A stretch of DNA of 64,000 bases, taken from the NCBI RefSeq assembly GCF_014207985.1, contig NZ_JACHMI010000001.1, positions 913,001-977,000 of the forward strand, read 5' to 3'. Each line of letters starts with the position of its first letter. Position 1 is the first letter of the stretch. This document shows positions 35,004 through 44,715 of the stretch, piece by piece. The position numbers and the translations under genes were made by a program. The notes below the pieces were generated by a model. It saw only the letters and a list, made by a program, of their open reading frames with translations. It did no database searches and was not told where the DNA came from. The stretch comes from Nonomuraea rubra. Its GTDB lineage: Bacteria; Actinomycetota; Actinomycetes; Streptosporangiales; Streptosporangiaceae.

Positions 35004-36656
35004 TCAGCGGCGGCCGATGGACAGGACCGGGCCGGTCCTGTCGGTGAAGAAGTCGTCCCCCTTGTCGTCCACGACGATGAACGCGGGGAAGTCCACCACC
35101 TCGATCTTCCACACCGCCTCCATCCCCAGCTCGGGGTACTCCAGCACCTCCACCTTCTTGATGCAGTCCTGCGCCAGCCGCGCCGCGGGCCCGCCGATGG
35201 ACCCCAGGTAGAAGCCGCCGTACTGCTGGCAAGCCTCGGTGACCTGCTTGGACCGGTTCCCCTTGGCCAGCATCACCATCGACCCGCCCGCCGCCTGGAA
35301 CCGCTCCACGTACGAGTCCATGCGCCCGGCCGTCGTCGGCCCGAACGAGCCCGACGCGTAACCCTCGGGCGTCTTGGCAGGACCGGCGTAGTAGACGGCG
35401 TGGTCCTTGAGGTACTGCGGCATCTCGCCACCGTTGTCCAGCAGTTCGGCGATCTTGGCGTGCGCGATGTCGCGGGCGACCACCAGCGGGCCCGACAGGG
35501 ACAGGCGGGTCTTGACCGGGTACTTGGTGAGCTCGGCGAGGATCTCGGGCATCGGCCGGTTGAGGTCGATCGCGACCACGTCGTCCGACAGGTGCTCGTC
35601 GGTGGTCTCGGGCAGGAAGCGGGCCGGGTCGGTCTCCAGCTTCTCCAGGAACACCCCCTCCGGCGTGATCTTTGCGAGGGCCTGGCGGTCGGCGGAGCAG
35701 GACACGGCGATGGCGACCGGGCAGGAGGCCCCGTGCCTGGGCAGGCGGATGACGCGCACATCGTGGCAGAAGTACTTGCCGCCGAACTGCGCCCCGATGC
35801 CCAGCTTCTGCGTCAGCTCGAAGACCTTGGCCTCCATCTCCAGGTCCCTGAACCCGTGCCCGGACGGCGAGCCCTCCGTGGGGATCGAGTCGAGGTAGCG
35901 GGCGCTGGCGTACTTGGCGGTCTTGAGGGCGTACTCGGCGGAGGTGCCGCCCACGACGACGGCCAGATGGTACGGCGGGCAGGCCGCCGTGCCGAGCGAG
36001 CGGATCTTCTCCTCCAGGAAGGCCATCATGCGCTTCTCGTTGAGCACGGCCTTGGTCTCCTGGTACAGGAACGACTTGTTGGCCGAGCCGCCGCCCTTGG
36101 CCATGAACAGCAGCTTGTACTCGTCGGGGTGCCCGTGGGGGTCCTCGGCGTACAGCTCGACCTGGGCGGGGAGGTTGTCGCCGGTGTTCTTCTCCTCCCA
36201 CATGGTGATGGGGGCCATCTGGGAGTAACGCAGGTTGAGCTTGGTGTAGGCGTCGTACACGCCGCGCGAGATGTGCTCGGCGTCCTGCCCGTCGGTCAGC
36301 ACGTGGCGGCCGCGCTTGCCCATGACGATGGCGGTGCCGGTGTCCTGGCACATCGGCAGCACGCCGCCGGCCGAGATGGAGGCGTTCTTCAGCAGGTCGA
36401 GGGCGACGAAGCGGTCGTTGCCGCTGGACTCGGGGTCGTCGACGATCTTCCTGAGCTGGGCGAGGTGCGAGGCGCGCAGGAAGTGCGAGATGTCGTGCAC
36501 GGCCGTCTCGGTGAGCAGGCGCAGCGCCTCGGGGTCGACTTCGAGGAACGTACGCCCGGCCGCCTCGACCTTCCGCACCCCCTCCGAGGTGATCAGCCGG
36601 TATTCCGTCTCGTCGGCTCCAAGCGGCAGCAGGTCGGTGTAGTCGAACTCGCCCAT
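35004..36656 (-). CDS. fumA: Class I (iron-sulfur) fumarate hydratase
   Basis: Oxygen-sensitive [4Fe-4S] fumarase, single-chain form of about 550 residues: the N-terminal catalytic part has [20 protein letters not shown] with a cluster-ligand Cys, [13 protein letters not shown] and [16 protein letters not shown] (second Cys); the C-terminal swivelling domain has [18 protein letters not shown] and [15 protein letters not shown] 36656 is chosen because AAGGA is correctly spaced; ATG 36662 has none. With fumC nearby, the host encodes both fumarase classes, which would allow use under different iron or oxygen conditions. Confidence 0.94.
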   Translation of the reverse strand: MGEFDYTDLLPLGADETEYRLITSEGVRKVEAAGRTFLEVDPEALRLLTETAVHDISHFLRASHLAQLRKIVDDPESSGNDRFVALDLLKNASISAGGVLPMCQDTGTAIVMGKRGRHVLTDGQDAEHISRGVYDAYTKLNLRYSQMAPITMWEEKNTGDNLPAQVELYAEDPHGHPDEYKLLFMAKGGGSANKSFLYQETKAVLNEKRMMAFLEEKIRSLGTAACPPYHLAVVVGGTSAEYALKTAKYASARYLDSIPTEGSPSGHGFRDLEMEAKVFELTQKLGIGAQFGGKYFCHDVRVIRLPRHGASCPVAIAVSCSADRQALAKITPEGVFLEKLETDPARFLPETTDEHLSDDVVAIDLNRPMPEILAELTKYPVKTRLSLSGPLVVARDIAHAKIAELLDNGGEMPQYLKDHAVYYAGPAKTPEGYASGSFGPTTAGRMDSYVERFQAAGGSMVMLAKGNRSKQVTEACQQYGGFYLGSIGGPAARLAQDCIKKVEVLEYPELGMEAVWKIEVVDFPAFIVVDDKGDDFFTDRTGPVLSIGRR

Positions 36657-36711
36657 GTCCATCCTTTCGGTCGCACAAGAGATTACGCGCACCGATAGGA
36701 GGGGAGGGCCG

Positions 36712-37599
36712 TCAGGCCTCGGACGGCCGCACCGCCGCCCGCGCGCCCGCGCGTTCCGCGCTCAGGCCGATCAGGATGCCGGCGACCACCAGGCCGGCGC
36801 CCAGCAGGTCGTACGCGGTCGGCATGGCCACCCCGAGCACGGCCCCCGTGACGATGGCCGCCACCGGGATGAGCCCCGCGAACAGCCCGGCCCGCCCGGG
36901 CCCCAGCTTGGGCAGCGAGGTGTACCAGAGGAAGAACGCCACCACGGTCACCACGACCGCCAGGTAGGCGAACCCGAGCGCCTCGGCCAGCGTCGGCACC
37001 CTGAGCATGCCCGTCCCCGCGTCGGCCAGCCCGACCACCGCCAGCATGGGCACGGCCAGCGTCGTCGAGTACGCCGACACCCGGATCGGCCCCAGCTTCG
37101 GCAGCAGGGGGATCGCCAGCAGGGAGAAGCTCACCTCGCCCACCAGCGCGCCCAGCGCCCACAGCAGGCTCTCCTGGGTGCCGCTGCCGAGCCCAGTGGC
37201 CAGCGTCGCCCCCGCCACCACCACGCCGGCCCCGACCAGCAGCCGGGGCGCGGGCCGCCCGCCCGCCAGCGCCAGGGCCAGCGGCACGGTGCCCAGCACG
37301 GTGCCCACCAGCGCCGGCCCCGAGGCGCGGGTGGACTCCACCACGGCCACGTTGAAGAACACCAGGCCCAGCAGCGTCAGCCCGAGCAGGCAGAGCGACT
37401 CGCGCCACGTCATGCGGACGAACCGAAGGCCGAGCACTCTCGTTATGACAAGCAGGATGACCGAAGCGACGAGATACCGGACCGCCTGGCCGCCGTATAT
37501 GGGGTATGCGCCGACCAGTCCGGAGACCCCCGCCAGCGTCCCGACCAGGAACATGGCCGCGGCGGCGCCCACGATGCCGTTTTTCATGCCGTTTCTCAT
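36712..37599 (-). CDS. EamA/DMT-family transporter
   Basis: Ten transmembrane helices arranged as two EamA repeats (295 aa): first repeat [20 protein letters not shown] and on, ending [12 protein letters not shown]; second [25 protein letters not shown] to the end. Such proteins export amino acids or related metabolites. It is divergent from the MocR-type regulator at 37668 with a 68-base shared control region, the usual pairing for a regulator and its exporter. Confidence 0.9.
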   Translation of the reverse strand: MRNGMKNGIVGAAAAMFLVGTLAGVSGLVGAYPIYGGQAVRYLVASVILLVITRVLGLRFVRMTWRESLCLLGLTLLGLVFFNVAVVESTRASGPALVGTVLGTVPLALALAGGRPAPRLLVGAGVVVAGATLATGLGSGTQESLLWALGALVGEVSFSLLAIPLLPKLGPIRVSAYSTTLAVPMLAVVGLADAGTGMLRVPTLAEALGFAYLAVVVTVVAFFLWYTSLPKLGPGRAGLFAGLIPVAAIVTGAVLGVAMPTAYDLLGAGLVVAGILIGLSAERAGARAAVRPSEA

Positions 37600-37637
37600 G
37601 CGAAGGATGCTAGGGAGACAATGGTTCGCACAAACAG

Positions 37638-37667
37638 TCCAATGTCCCGCCGGGAGACAGGACCAAT
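37638..37667. promoter_or_regulatory. Direct repeats in the EamA/MocR control region
   Basis: TCCAAT (37638-37643) and ACCAAT (37662-37667) are repeated 24 bp apart, and ACAATGG lies further upstream. MocR/PdxR regulators commonly bind direct repeats with such spacing near their own start. The second copy touches the regulator's ATG. Confidence 0.4.
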
Positions 37668-39080
37668 ATGGCAGACCTTCATATCCAGATAAATCGCGGA
37701 AAGGGGGGCATCGCCGGGCAGATCGCGGCTGAGCTGCGCGCCTCCATCCGGGGCGGCCGGCTCACGCCGGGCACCCGCCTGCCCGCCACCCGCGACCTCG
37801 CCACCGACCTCCAGGTCTCCAGAGGGGTGGTCGTGGAGGCGTACGAGCAACTGGTCGCCGAGGGCTTCCTGGTCTCCAGGGTGGGCGCCGGCACCCGGGT
37901 CACCCCCAAGAACGCCACCCGCGCCGCCCCGGGGCCGCGCGGCTCCGCCCCCGCCAGGCCCGATCCGGTCCGCCGGGCGCCGAGCGCCCAGGCGTCTCCC
38001 CCGCACTACGGTCATCGCCCCACCTCCCCCGACCTCGGCCACTTCCCCCGTGAACGCTGGCTCGCGGCCGTAAGGCACGTCCTGACCACCGTACCCTCGG
38101 ACGCCCTCGATTACGGGGACCCCGGCGGCGTGCCCGAGCTGCGCGAAGAGCTGGCCGCCTACCTCAGGCGGGTCAGGGCGGCCGACGTGCGGCCCGAGCA
38201 CCTGATCATCGTCGGCGGCGTGGCGCAGGGGCTGAGCCTGGCCCTGCACGTGCTGGCCCAGCAGCGCTCGCTTCGGCTGGCCGTGGAGGACCCGACGAGC
38301 CACCGGCAGGTGCCGCTGCTGCGCAGGGCGGGGGCGCACCTGGTGCCGGTGCCGGTGGACGAGCAGGGCCTCGACGTGCGCAGGCTGAGCGGGGACGCCG
38401 TGCTGGTGACGCCCGCCCACCAGTTCCCGACCGGGGTGGTGCTCTCTCCGGAGCGCCGGGCCGCGCTGATGGAGTGGGCGTACGCGGGGCGCCGGATCGT
38501 CCTGGAGGACGACTACGACGCCGAGTTCCGCTTCGACCGCGACCCCGTCGGCTGCCTCCAGGGCCTGGCGCCCGACAGGGTGATCCTCTCCGGCAGCGTG
38601 AGCAAGGCCCTGGCGCCCGGGCTGCGGCTCGGCTGGGTGGCCGCGCCGCCCGACCTGGCCGAGGCCATCCGGCGGGCGCGGGGCGAGCTCGACCTGGGCT
38701 CGCCGGTGATCGAGCAGTACGCGCTGGCCCACTTCCTGCGTACCGGGGGCTACGACAAGCACCTGCGGCGCATGCGCAGGGAGTACCGGCGCCGCCGGGA
38801 CGCCCTGGTCGAGGCGCTGGCCGAGCAGCTGCCGGAAGTCCGGGTCAGGGGCATCGAGGCCGGGCTGCACGTGTACCTGGAGCTGCCCAGGGGGTGGGAC
38901 GAGTCGCGTACCGTGCTCGCCGCCCTCCAGCTCGGCCTGTCCGCGGAGCCGGTGGGGCCGATGCGGGAGCTGCCGGGGCCGGCGGCCGTGGTGGTGGGGT
39001 TCGCGCGGCTGCCCCCGCACAAGGCGGCCGAGGCCGTACGCGGGTTGAAGGTCCGCATGTCAGGACAAACTGTTGACTGA
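37668..39080 (+). CDS. MocR/PdxR-type regulator (GntR DNA-binding plus aminotransferase-like domain)
   Basis: The 470-aa protein has an N-terminal GntR winged helix (about 5-75; RLPATRDLATDLQVSRGVVVEAYEQLVAEGFL) and a C-terminal PLP fold-type I domain (about 120-465) with LDYGDPGGVPELREELAAYL, the Asp in LEDDYDAEFRFD and the Schiff-base Lys in LSGSVSKALAPGLRLGW. Such regulators sense PLP or amino-acid aldimines and control vitamin B6 or amino-acid genes. AGACAGGA precedes ATG. Its divergent partner is the EamA exporter. Confidence 0.93.
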   Translation: MADLHIQINRGKGGIAGQIAAELRASIRGGRLTPGTRLPATRDLATDLQVSRGVVVEAYEQLVAEGFLVSRVGAGTRVTPKNATRAAPGPRGSAPARPDPVRRAPSAQASPPHYGHRPTSPDLGHFPRERWLAAVRHVLTTVPSDALDYGDPGGVPELREELAAYLRRVRAADVRPEHLIIVGGVAQGLSLALHVLAQQRSLRLAVEDPTSHRQVPLLRRAGAHLVPVPVDEQGLDVRRLSGDAVLVTPAHQFPTGVVLSPERRAALMEWAYAGRRIVLEDDYDAEFRFDRDPVGCLQGLAPDRVILSGSVSKALAPGLRLGWVAAPPDLAEAIRRARGELDLGSPVIEQYALAHFLRTGGYDKHLRRMRREYRRRRDALVEALAEQLPEVRVRGIEAGLHVYLELPRGWDESRTVLAALQLGLSAEPVGPMRELPGPAAVVVGFARLPPHKAAEAVRGLKVRMSGQTVD

Positions 39081-39131
39081 GGGAGAAGTGCTCGCTTAGA
39101 AAGAGAGCCGGACGAGCGAACGGGAGGCGCC

Positions 39132-40070
39132 ATGCGGGTGGGACTGCTGGGGCTGGGCAGGATCGGGGCCTTCCACGCCGCGACCCTGGCCGCGCATCCC
39201 CTGGTGGACGAGCTGATCGTGAGCGATCCCGTACACACCTCGCCGCACGGGAGGCCGGGCGACGCGTTCGAGGCGGACGCCGTCGTCATCGCCACCCCGA
39301 CCAGCACCCACGCGGAGCTGATCATGAAGGCGTGCCGGCTGGGCATCCCGGTCTTCTGCGAGAAGCCGGTGGCGGGCACGGTGGCCGACACCGTCAAGGT
39401 GCTGGAGGCCGGTGCGGGCAACCGGGTGCAGATCGGGTTCCAGCGCAGGTTCGATCCCGGTTACGTGGCTGCGGCGCACGCGCTCAGGGCCGGCGAGCTG
39501 GGCGAGCTGCACCGCGTGCACCTGGTCACGGCCGATCCGGCGCCGCCGCCCGCCGCGTACATCCCGCTGTCCGGCGGCCTCTTCCGCGACTGCCACATCC
39601 ACGACTTCGACATCCTGCGCTGGGTGACCGGCCGGGAGGTCGTGTCAGTCTACGCGAGGGGGGCCAACCGCGGCGCCGCGTTCTTCGCCGAGGCGGGCGA
39701 CGTGGACAACAGCGCCGCGCTGCTGACGCTGGACGACGGCACGCTGGCCACCCTGCAGGGCTCGCGCTACAACGGCGGCGGGTACGACGTGCGCATGGAG
39801 CTGGCGGGCACCAGGCGCACGCAGGCCGTCGGCCTCGGCCCGCGAGCCCCGCTGCACACCACCGAGGGCCCGTCCGGCCTGGAGCCGCCCTGGCCGGACT
39901 TCGTGGCCCGCTTCGAGACCGCCTACCGCGCGGAGCTGGACGCCTTCCTGCGCAGCGACCGGAGCCCGTGCTCGATCGAGGACGCGCTGGAGGCCCTCTA
40001 CGTGGCCGAGGCCGCCGACCTGTCGCTGCGCGAGGGCCGTCCCGTCGAGGTCGCGGAGGTACGGCACTAG
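39132..40070 (+). CDS. Gfo/Idh/MocA-family oxidoreductase (inositol-dehydrogenase-like)
   Basis: A 312-aa NAD(P)-dependent dehydrogenase: Rossmann start MRVGLLGLGRIGAFHA, VIATPTSTHAELI, the catalytic Lys in the family motif FCEKPVAGT, GFQRRFDPGY and GGLFRDCHIHDFDILRWVTG (His and Asp of the active site). The pattern is close to myo-inositol 2-dehydrogenases. GGGAGGCGCC precedes ATG. No other inositol genes are near, so the substrate is open. It converges with the MFS gene. Confidence 0.9.
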   Translation: MRVGLLGLGRIGAFHAATLAAHPLVDELIVSDPVHTSPHGRPGDAFEADAVVIATPTSTHAELIMKACRLGIPVFCEKPVAGTVADTVKVLEAGAGNRVQIGFQRRFDPGYVAAAHALRAGELGELHRVHLVTADPAPPPAAYIPLSGGLFRDCHIHDFDILRWVTGREVVSVYARGANRGAAFFAEAGDVDNSAALLTLDDGTLATLQGSRYNGGGYDVRMELAGTRRTQAVGLGPRAPLHTTEGPSGLEPPWPDFVARFETAYRAELDAFLRSDRSPCSIEDALEALYVAEAADLSLREGRPVEVAEVRH

Positions 40071-40110
40071 CGTCAGGTCGCGGCGGGGGCGTGGAGGTGC
40101 GGCGCCGGCC

Positions 40111-41271
40111 TCAGGTGGCGGCGGGGGCGCGCTTGGGCTCGAAGCCCGGGGCCAGCGCGATGATCGCGGCGGCCAGCACCAGCGGCGCCGCGAACGCCAC
40201 CCGCATGTCGGCCGCGTCCGCGATGCCACCCACCAGGGCGGCTCCGACGATGAAGCCGACGTAGTTGAAGAGGTTCACGCGGGCGATGGCCACGCCGGTG
40301 CCCGCCGGGTCGAGCTTGCCCGCCGCCGAGAACGACTGCGGCGCCACCACCGCCAGCCCCACGCCCGTGAGCCCGAACGCGACGATGCCCAGCGGCTGCG
40401 TCGGGGCCAGCACCACGCCGAGGAACCCGAGCGTGGCGATCACGCCGCCGATCCTGACGATGGCCGCGGGGCCGTACCGCCGGACGGCGAAGTCGCCGCC
40501 GAGCCTGACGGCCAGCGTGGTCGCCTGGTACGCGGCGTAGGCCAGCGGGATCACGGCGGGGCTCGCGGCGAGCACGTCCTTCATGAAGACGGTGTTGAAG
40601 TTGGACACGGCGGCGTCGCCGACGTACAGGAAGCCCATGGCCAGGCAGAGCGGGATGATCGGCCGCCACGGGAAGCGGCCGGCGACGGCCGTGCCCTCGG
40701 CCTCGACCTTCTCCTCCTCGCGCGTGCACAGGTCCCGCCCGGCGTAGAGCGAGCCGGCCACCGCGAGGACCATGGGCAGGGCCATGACCACCGGCAGCGG
40801 CAGCCCGGCGGCTCCCGACGCCCACAGCGCCGCGGCCAGGCTGAACACGCTCCACACGCAGTGGAACCCGTTCAGCACCTCCACGCCGTACCTGCGCTCG
40901 ACGGCCACGCCCTGCATGTTCATGCCCGCGTCCACCGCGCCGACCGCCACCCCGAACAGCAGCAGCACCGGCAGCAGCAGCGGCACGTTCGGCGCGAGCC
41001 CGGCCAGCACCACCGCGCCGGCCACCACCGGCTGGGCGATCCGCAGCAGCAGCTTGCTGCCGAACCGGGCGGCGAACGCGCCCGCCGCCACGCTGCCGAC
41101 CCCCGCGAACACGGGCACGACCAGCAGCAACATCGTCAGCGAGCCCTCGTCGAGCCCATGCTTGGCCTGAAGGTTGGCGACCTGGATGAGCAACGAGGCG
41201 AAGGAGAGGCCCTGCACGGCGTAGACGACGTACGTGGCGACGCGGGCCTGGCGATCACGTGCGGACGGCAC
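40111..41271 (-). CDS. MFS transporter, 386 aa
   Basis: About 12 hydrophobic segments with the shortened loops of the small MFS family: GVGSVAAGAFAARFGSKLLLR in the 2-3 loop, VGAVDAGMNMQGVAVERRYG and GFHCVWSVFSLAAAL, features shared with sugar-type/YbjJ-like transporters. The GTG start follows AGGAGG. A 10-base G:C homopolymer lies just upstream in the leader (41287-41296). Substrate unknown. It is divergent from a TetR gene at 41370, the probable regulator. Confidence 0.87.
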   Translation of the reverse strand: MPSARDRQARVATYVVYAVQGLSFASLLIQVANLQAKHGLDEGSLTMLLLVVPVFAGVGSVAAGAFAARFGSKLLLRIAQPVVAGAVVLAGLAPNVPLLLPVLLLFGVAVGAVDAGMNMQGVAVERRYGVEVLNGFHCVWSVFSLAAALWASGAAGLPLPVVMALPMVLAVAGSLYAGRDLCTREEEKVEAEGTAVAGRFPWRPIIPLCLAMGFLYVGDAAVSNFNTVFMKDVLAASPAVIPLAYAAYQATTLAVRLGGDFAVRRYGPAAIVRIGGVIATLGFLGVVLAPTQPLGIVAFGLTGVGLAVVAPQSFSAAGKLDPAGTGVAIARVNLFNYVGFIVGAALVGGIADAADMRVAFAAPLVLAAAIIALAPGFEPKRAPAAT

Positions 41272-41286
41272 AGCGGCCTCCTGATC

Positions 41287-41296
41287 GGGGGGGGGG
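41287..41296. repeat. Homopolymeric G10 tract in the MFS leader
   Basis: Ten consecutive G on the plus strand (C on the mRNA side of the transporter), beginning 15 bases from the GTG start and directly next to the AGGAGG ribosome site. Such tracts are prone to length change during replication. Confidence 0.9.
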
Positions 41297-41369
41297 AATC
41301 AAACGTGAGGCGCGGTCAGGTTAACGGCTGCCCAAGGCCCTCCGCCAGGGGCGAGATAGGCTGCCGCGC

Positions 41370-41960
41370 GTGAGACGGGGCTACGCGACCGGTGCGGCGC
41401 GCAGGGAGCGCATCCTGGCCACCGCGCTGCTGGAGTTCGCCGAGCACGGCTACCGGGGCGCGTCGCTGGCCCGCATCGCCGAGCGTGCCGAATTGTCACA
41501 GGCCGGGCTGCTGCACCACTTCAGGAACAAGGAGCTGCTGCTCGTCGCCGTCCTCGACTACCGCGACGAGCTGGACGTGCGCAGGTTCGACCTGGAGCCG
41601 TCCGGCGGGATCGGCGCGCTGCGCGCCCTGGCCGCGGTCGTCGAGCACAACTCCCGGGTGCCGGGCCTGGTCCAGCTCTTCTCCGTGATCAGCGGCGAGG
41701 CCGTGACGCCCGGCCACCCCGGGCACGACTGGGCCAGGCGGCGCTACCGGCGGCTGCGCGCGATGATGGCGGCGGCGCTGCGCAAGGGTGTCGAGCTGGG
41801 CGAGTTCAGGGCGGGGCTCGACGCCGAGGCGCACGCCGACCGGCTGATCGCCATGATGGACGGCCTGCAGACACAGTGGCTGATCGACCCGGACCGGGTG
41901 GACATGGCGGCCGTCTTCCAGGGCTACGTGGACGACCTCATCGCCACGCTGCGCCCCTGA
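41370..41960 (+). CDS. TetR-family regulator
   Basis: The 196-aa protein has an N-terminal TetR helix-turn-helix (RILATALLEFAEHGYRGASLARIAERAELSQAGLLHHFRNKELLLVA, described in pieces: helix 2-3 at about 27-47) and a ligand domain with the DWARRRYRRLRAMM and IAMMDGLQTQWL segments of the TetR_C_6-like group. TAGGCT (41357-41362) lies seven bases before the GTG, a leaderless start. It is divergent from the MFS transporter and overlaps the DUF998 gene by 37 bases at the 3' ends. Confidence 0.9.
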   Translation: MRRGYATGAARRERILATALLEFAEHGYRGASLARIAERAELSQAGLLHHFRNKELLLVAVLDYRDELDVRRFDLEPSGGIGALRALAAVVEHNSRVPGLVQLFSVISGEAVTPGHPGHDWARRRYRRLRAMMAAALRKGVELGEFRAGLDAEAHADRLIAMMDGLQTQWLIDPDRVDMAAVFQGYVDDLIATLRP

Positions 41961-42598
41961 GCGGCGGGCGCCGGCACGTCCTCCAGGCGCTTGGCCGCGG
42001 CCCACACGCCGAGCGCCAGCAGCGCCGCCACCTCGGTGACGGCCATCCCCCGCTCCACCAGCCCCAGCGGCATGACGCGGTACCACGGCAGCCCGTTGCC
42101 GGCCCCGACGAGCATCACCGCGCCGATGCCGGCCACCCACAGCACCGAGCAGATCCCCAGCCCGAACGCCGCCAGCGTGGCCTTCGACCGCTCCTTGTGC
42201 CGCCACGGCCTGGCGATGATCACGGCGGCCAGCGGCAGGCAGAGGAAGGCCACGAAGCTGCCCACCCGGTGGATGCTGCCGCTCAGGCTCGGCCCGACCG
42301 ACCAGTCGTGCTTCTCGAACCAGGCCGTGAGGAACAGCCCGACGCTCCAGCCCAGCAGCGCGATGCTGCCGAAGATCCCGGCCAGCCGCTTGCGCGCCAG
42401 CGACACGCCGATGGCCAGCGAACCCGCCGCCAGCAGCCCCACCCCGAGCCCGAATATCCATCCGTCGGGGCCCAGGCCGTGCTCGCTGATGGTCCTTCTG
42501 AACGGGTTCGTCTCGTCGAGGTTCGTCAGGTCGAGGCCCAGGATGACCATGCTGCCCGTGCCTGCCGCGCCGAGACCCCACCGCGCCGGTTGATGCAC
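41924..42598 (-). CDS. DUF998 membrane protein
   Basis: GTG 42598 is chosen because GGGAGG is five bases away; GTG 42604 is too close to it. The 224-aa product has about six transmembrane helices (for example TGSMVILGLDL, WIFGLGVGLLAAGSLAIGVSLA, FVAFLCLPLAAVIIA, GICSVLWVAGIGAVMLVGAG), with the conserved DLTNLDETNPFRRTISEHGLGPDGW-type loop (in parts), typical of DUF998. Function unknown. Confidence 0.82.
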   Translation of the reverse strand: MHQPARWGLGAAGTGSMVILGLDLTNLDETNPFRRTISEHGLGPDGWIFGLGVGLLAAGSLAIGVSLARKRLAGIFGSIALLGWSVGLFLTAWFEKHDWSVGPSLSGSIHRVGSFVAFLCLPLAAVIIARPWRHKERSKATLAAFGLGICSVLWVAGIGAVMLVGAGNGLPWYRVMPLGLVERGMAVTEVAALLALGVWAAAKRLEDVPAPAAQGRSVAMRSST

Positions 42599-42854
42599 GC
42601 ACACCTCCCTCTACCGGGATACCTTTGCCGGGATAACGGCGATGCGCGCGCGTAGATTCCTAAGAAATTCGTGAGAAAGCCGCTCAGCCGAGCGCCTGCC
42701 TGATCAGGTCGTCACGCGGCACCGGCTGCTCAACCGCCACGCCGACGTGAACGAGAACCTGGCGGAGGAGATGGCCGGTCTCCTGGCCAGAATCCGCCGA
42801 CACCGGGTCATTCGGCACGAGCGAACAGGGCGAGAGCCAGATATCGTCAGAAGT

Positions 42855-43505
42855 GTGAACGAACGCGCGGGATCGTGGTTGCCCAAGCTGCAGGAAGTCG
42901 GCGAGCGGCTGGCCGAGGAATGGGTGTCCGCTCGCCGTCCCCCGGCCTCCGACGACGTGCCGCAGCCGCACGAGCTGCGCGCGTCCGACGCCGACCGCGA
43001 ACGCATCGCCCAGGTGCTCCAGGACGCCCACGCCGACGGCCGGCTCACCCTGGACGAGCTGGAGGAACGGCTCGGCGTGCTCTACTCCGCGCGCACGCTC
43101 GGCGAGCTGGCCGCGCTCACGACCGACCTGCTGCCCCCCGACCAGCAGCCGCTCAACCTCGACGGCCGGCCGGTCTCGGCCATCTTCAAGCAGGAGCAGC
43201 GGGGCGGGCGCTGGGTGGTGCCGGCGGAGCTGGGCGTGACGGCCATGTTCGGCACGACGAAGCTCGACTTCCGCGACGCGATCCTGCAGAACCGGCGGAT
43301 CATCATCAACGCCACCCTCGTCTTCGGCGGGCTGGAGATCCACGTGCCGGAAGGGCTCGAGGTGATCAGGGTCGCCAAGGACAAGACGGTCCGCCTGACC
43401 AAGCAGCCCACCGAGCCGGGAGCGCCGGTGGTCGAGGTGCGCACGACGAACTTCGCGGGCGAGGTCAAGGTCAAGGAACCGCCCCGCCGCAAGCGCCGCC
43501 GCTGA
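42855..43505 (+). CDS. DUF1707 protein with LiaF-like C-terminal domain
   Basis: GTG 42855 is preferred because TATCGT (42842-42847) lies seven bases upstream; longer readings from 42747 lack support. The 216-aa protein has the DUF1707 motif ELRASDADRERIAQVLQDA and HADGRLTLDELEERL (about 40-80), and a C-terminal beta-helical domain with TAMFGTTKLDFRDAIL and NATLVFGGLEIHVPEG, as in LiaF/cell-wall-active-antibiotics-response proteins. No membrane segment. DUF1707 proteins are common in actinobacteria; a signalling or adaptor role is only guessed. It converges with glpX. Confidence 0.87.
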   Translation: MNERAGSWLPKLQEVGERLAEEWVSARRPPASDDVPQPHELRASDADRERIAQVLQDAHADGRLTLDELEERLGVLYSARTLGELAALTTDLLPPDQQPLNLDGRPVSAIFKQEQRGGRWVVPAELGVTAMFGTTKLDFRDAILQNRRIIINATLVFGGLEIHVPEGLEVIRVAKDKTVRLTKQPTEPGAPVVEVRTTNFAGEVKVKEPPRRKRRR

Positions 43506-43511
43506 CCGCCC

Positions 43512-44546
43512 CTACCCCGCCGTGTCGAAGTTGATCGCGCTGTACGCGCGCAGCTTCCACAGCTGGTGCTCGCTGTCGATCTTGCGGATGGTGCCGGACC
43601 TGCCGCGCATCACCAGCGACTGCGTCACCGCGGAGCCGGCGCGGAACCGTACGCCCTGCATGAGCTCGCCGTGCGTGATCCCGGTCGCGGCGAAGAACAC
43701 GTCGTCGGACCTGACCAGGTCGTTCGTCGTGAGCACCTGACCGAGGTCGTGCCCGGCCTCGACGGCCTTGGCCCGCTCCGCGTCGTCGCGCGGCCACAGC
43801 CTGCCCTGGATCACCCCGCCCAGGCACTTGAGCGCGCACGCCGCCACGATGCCCTCGGGCGTGCCGCCGATGCCCAGCATCAGGTCGATGCCGGTGCCCG
43901 CGCGGGCCGCCATGATCGCGCCCGCCACGTCGCCGTCGGTGATGAACTTGATCCGCGCGCCCGTCTCCCTGATCTCCTTGACCAGCCGCTCGTGCCTGGG
44001 CCGGTCGAGCACGACCACGGTCACGTCGGACGCCGAGCAGTGCTTGGCCCTGGCCACGGCGTTGATGTTCGCGGCCACGGGGGCCTCGATGTCCACCACG
44101 TCGGCCGCCTCCGGGCCGGTGACCAGCTTCTCCATGTAGAACACGGCCGACGGGTCGTACATCGAGCCGCGCTCGCTGACCGCGATCACCGACACCGCGT
44201 CGGGCATGCCCAGCGCCGTCAGCCGCGTGCCGTCGATGGGGTCCACCGCCACGTCGCAGTCGGGGCCGCTGCCGTCGCCGACCTGCTCGCCGTTGTACAA
44301 CATGGGGGCGTGGTCCTTCTCGCCCTCGCCGATCACGACCACGCCGTTCATCGACACGGTGCTGATGAGCTGGCGCATGGCGTTCACGGCCGCGCCGTCC
44401 GCGCCGTTCTTGTCACCCCTGCCGACCCAGCGGGCGGCGGCCATCGCGGCGGCCTCCGTGACGCGGACGAGCTCCAGCGCCAGGTTTCGATCGGGAGCGT
44501 GCTCGCTGGTGGCGAGCGCCGGTGGCACGGAAGTCTGGTCGGACAT
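43512..44546 (-). CDS. glpX: Class II fructose-1,6-bisphosphatase
   Basis: GlpX hydrolyses fructose-1,6-bisphosphate to fructose-6-phosphate, the committed gluconeogenic step. The 344-aa protein shows [48 protein letters not shown] (metal ligands) and [23 protein letters not shown]. Together with pckG in this window it gives two key gluconeogenic enzymes. Rv1099c is the mycobacterial counterpart and sits next to DUF4245 there too. Confidence 0.97.
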   Translation of the reverse strand: MSDQTSVPPALATSEHAPDRNLALELVRVTEAAAMAAARWVGRGDKNGADGAAVNAMRQLISTVSMNGVVVIGEGEKDHAPMLYNGEQVGDGSGPDCDVAVDPIDGTRLTALGMPDAVSVIAVSERGSMYDPSAVFYMEKLVTGPEAADVVDIEAPVAANINAVARAKHCSASDVTVVVLDRPRHERLVKEIRETGARIKFITDGDVAGAIMAARAGTGIDLMLGIGGTPEGIVAACALKCLGGVIQGRLWPRDDAERAKAVEAGHDLGQVLTTNDLVRSDDVFFAATGITHGELMQGVRFRAGSAVTQSLVMRGRSGTIRKIDSEHQLWKLRAYSAINFDTAG

Positions 44547-44715
44547 GATGACGGGCCCTCCTCGTGGGACAACTGCCTCGATCGTAGTTGCCGGTCTCTG
44601 CCCGGTCGGAGGCGGTTAATCTGCTTACCGAGAGGATTTGCGTCATACCCTGTGCGCGCCAAGGATCTTGCCTCCACCATGGAGCGTGGCGCCCCCGCCG
44701 TGGAGGAGATCCCGT

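Noticed and set aside
40075..40128. A 35-bp imperfect duplication of the last codons of the MFS gene as a second C-terminus
   Set aside because: The second copy is out of frame beyond the stop and short; I consider it a minor duplication without coding meaning.
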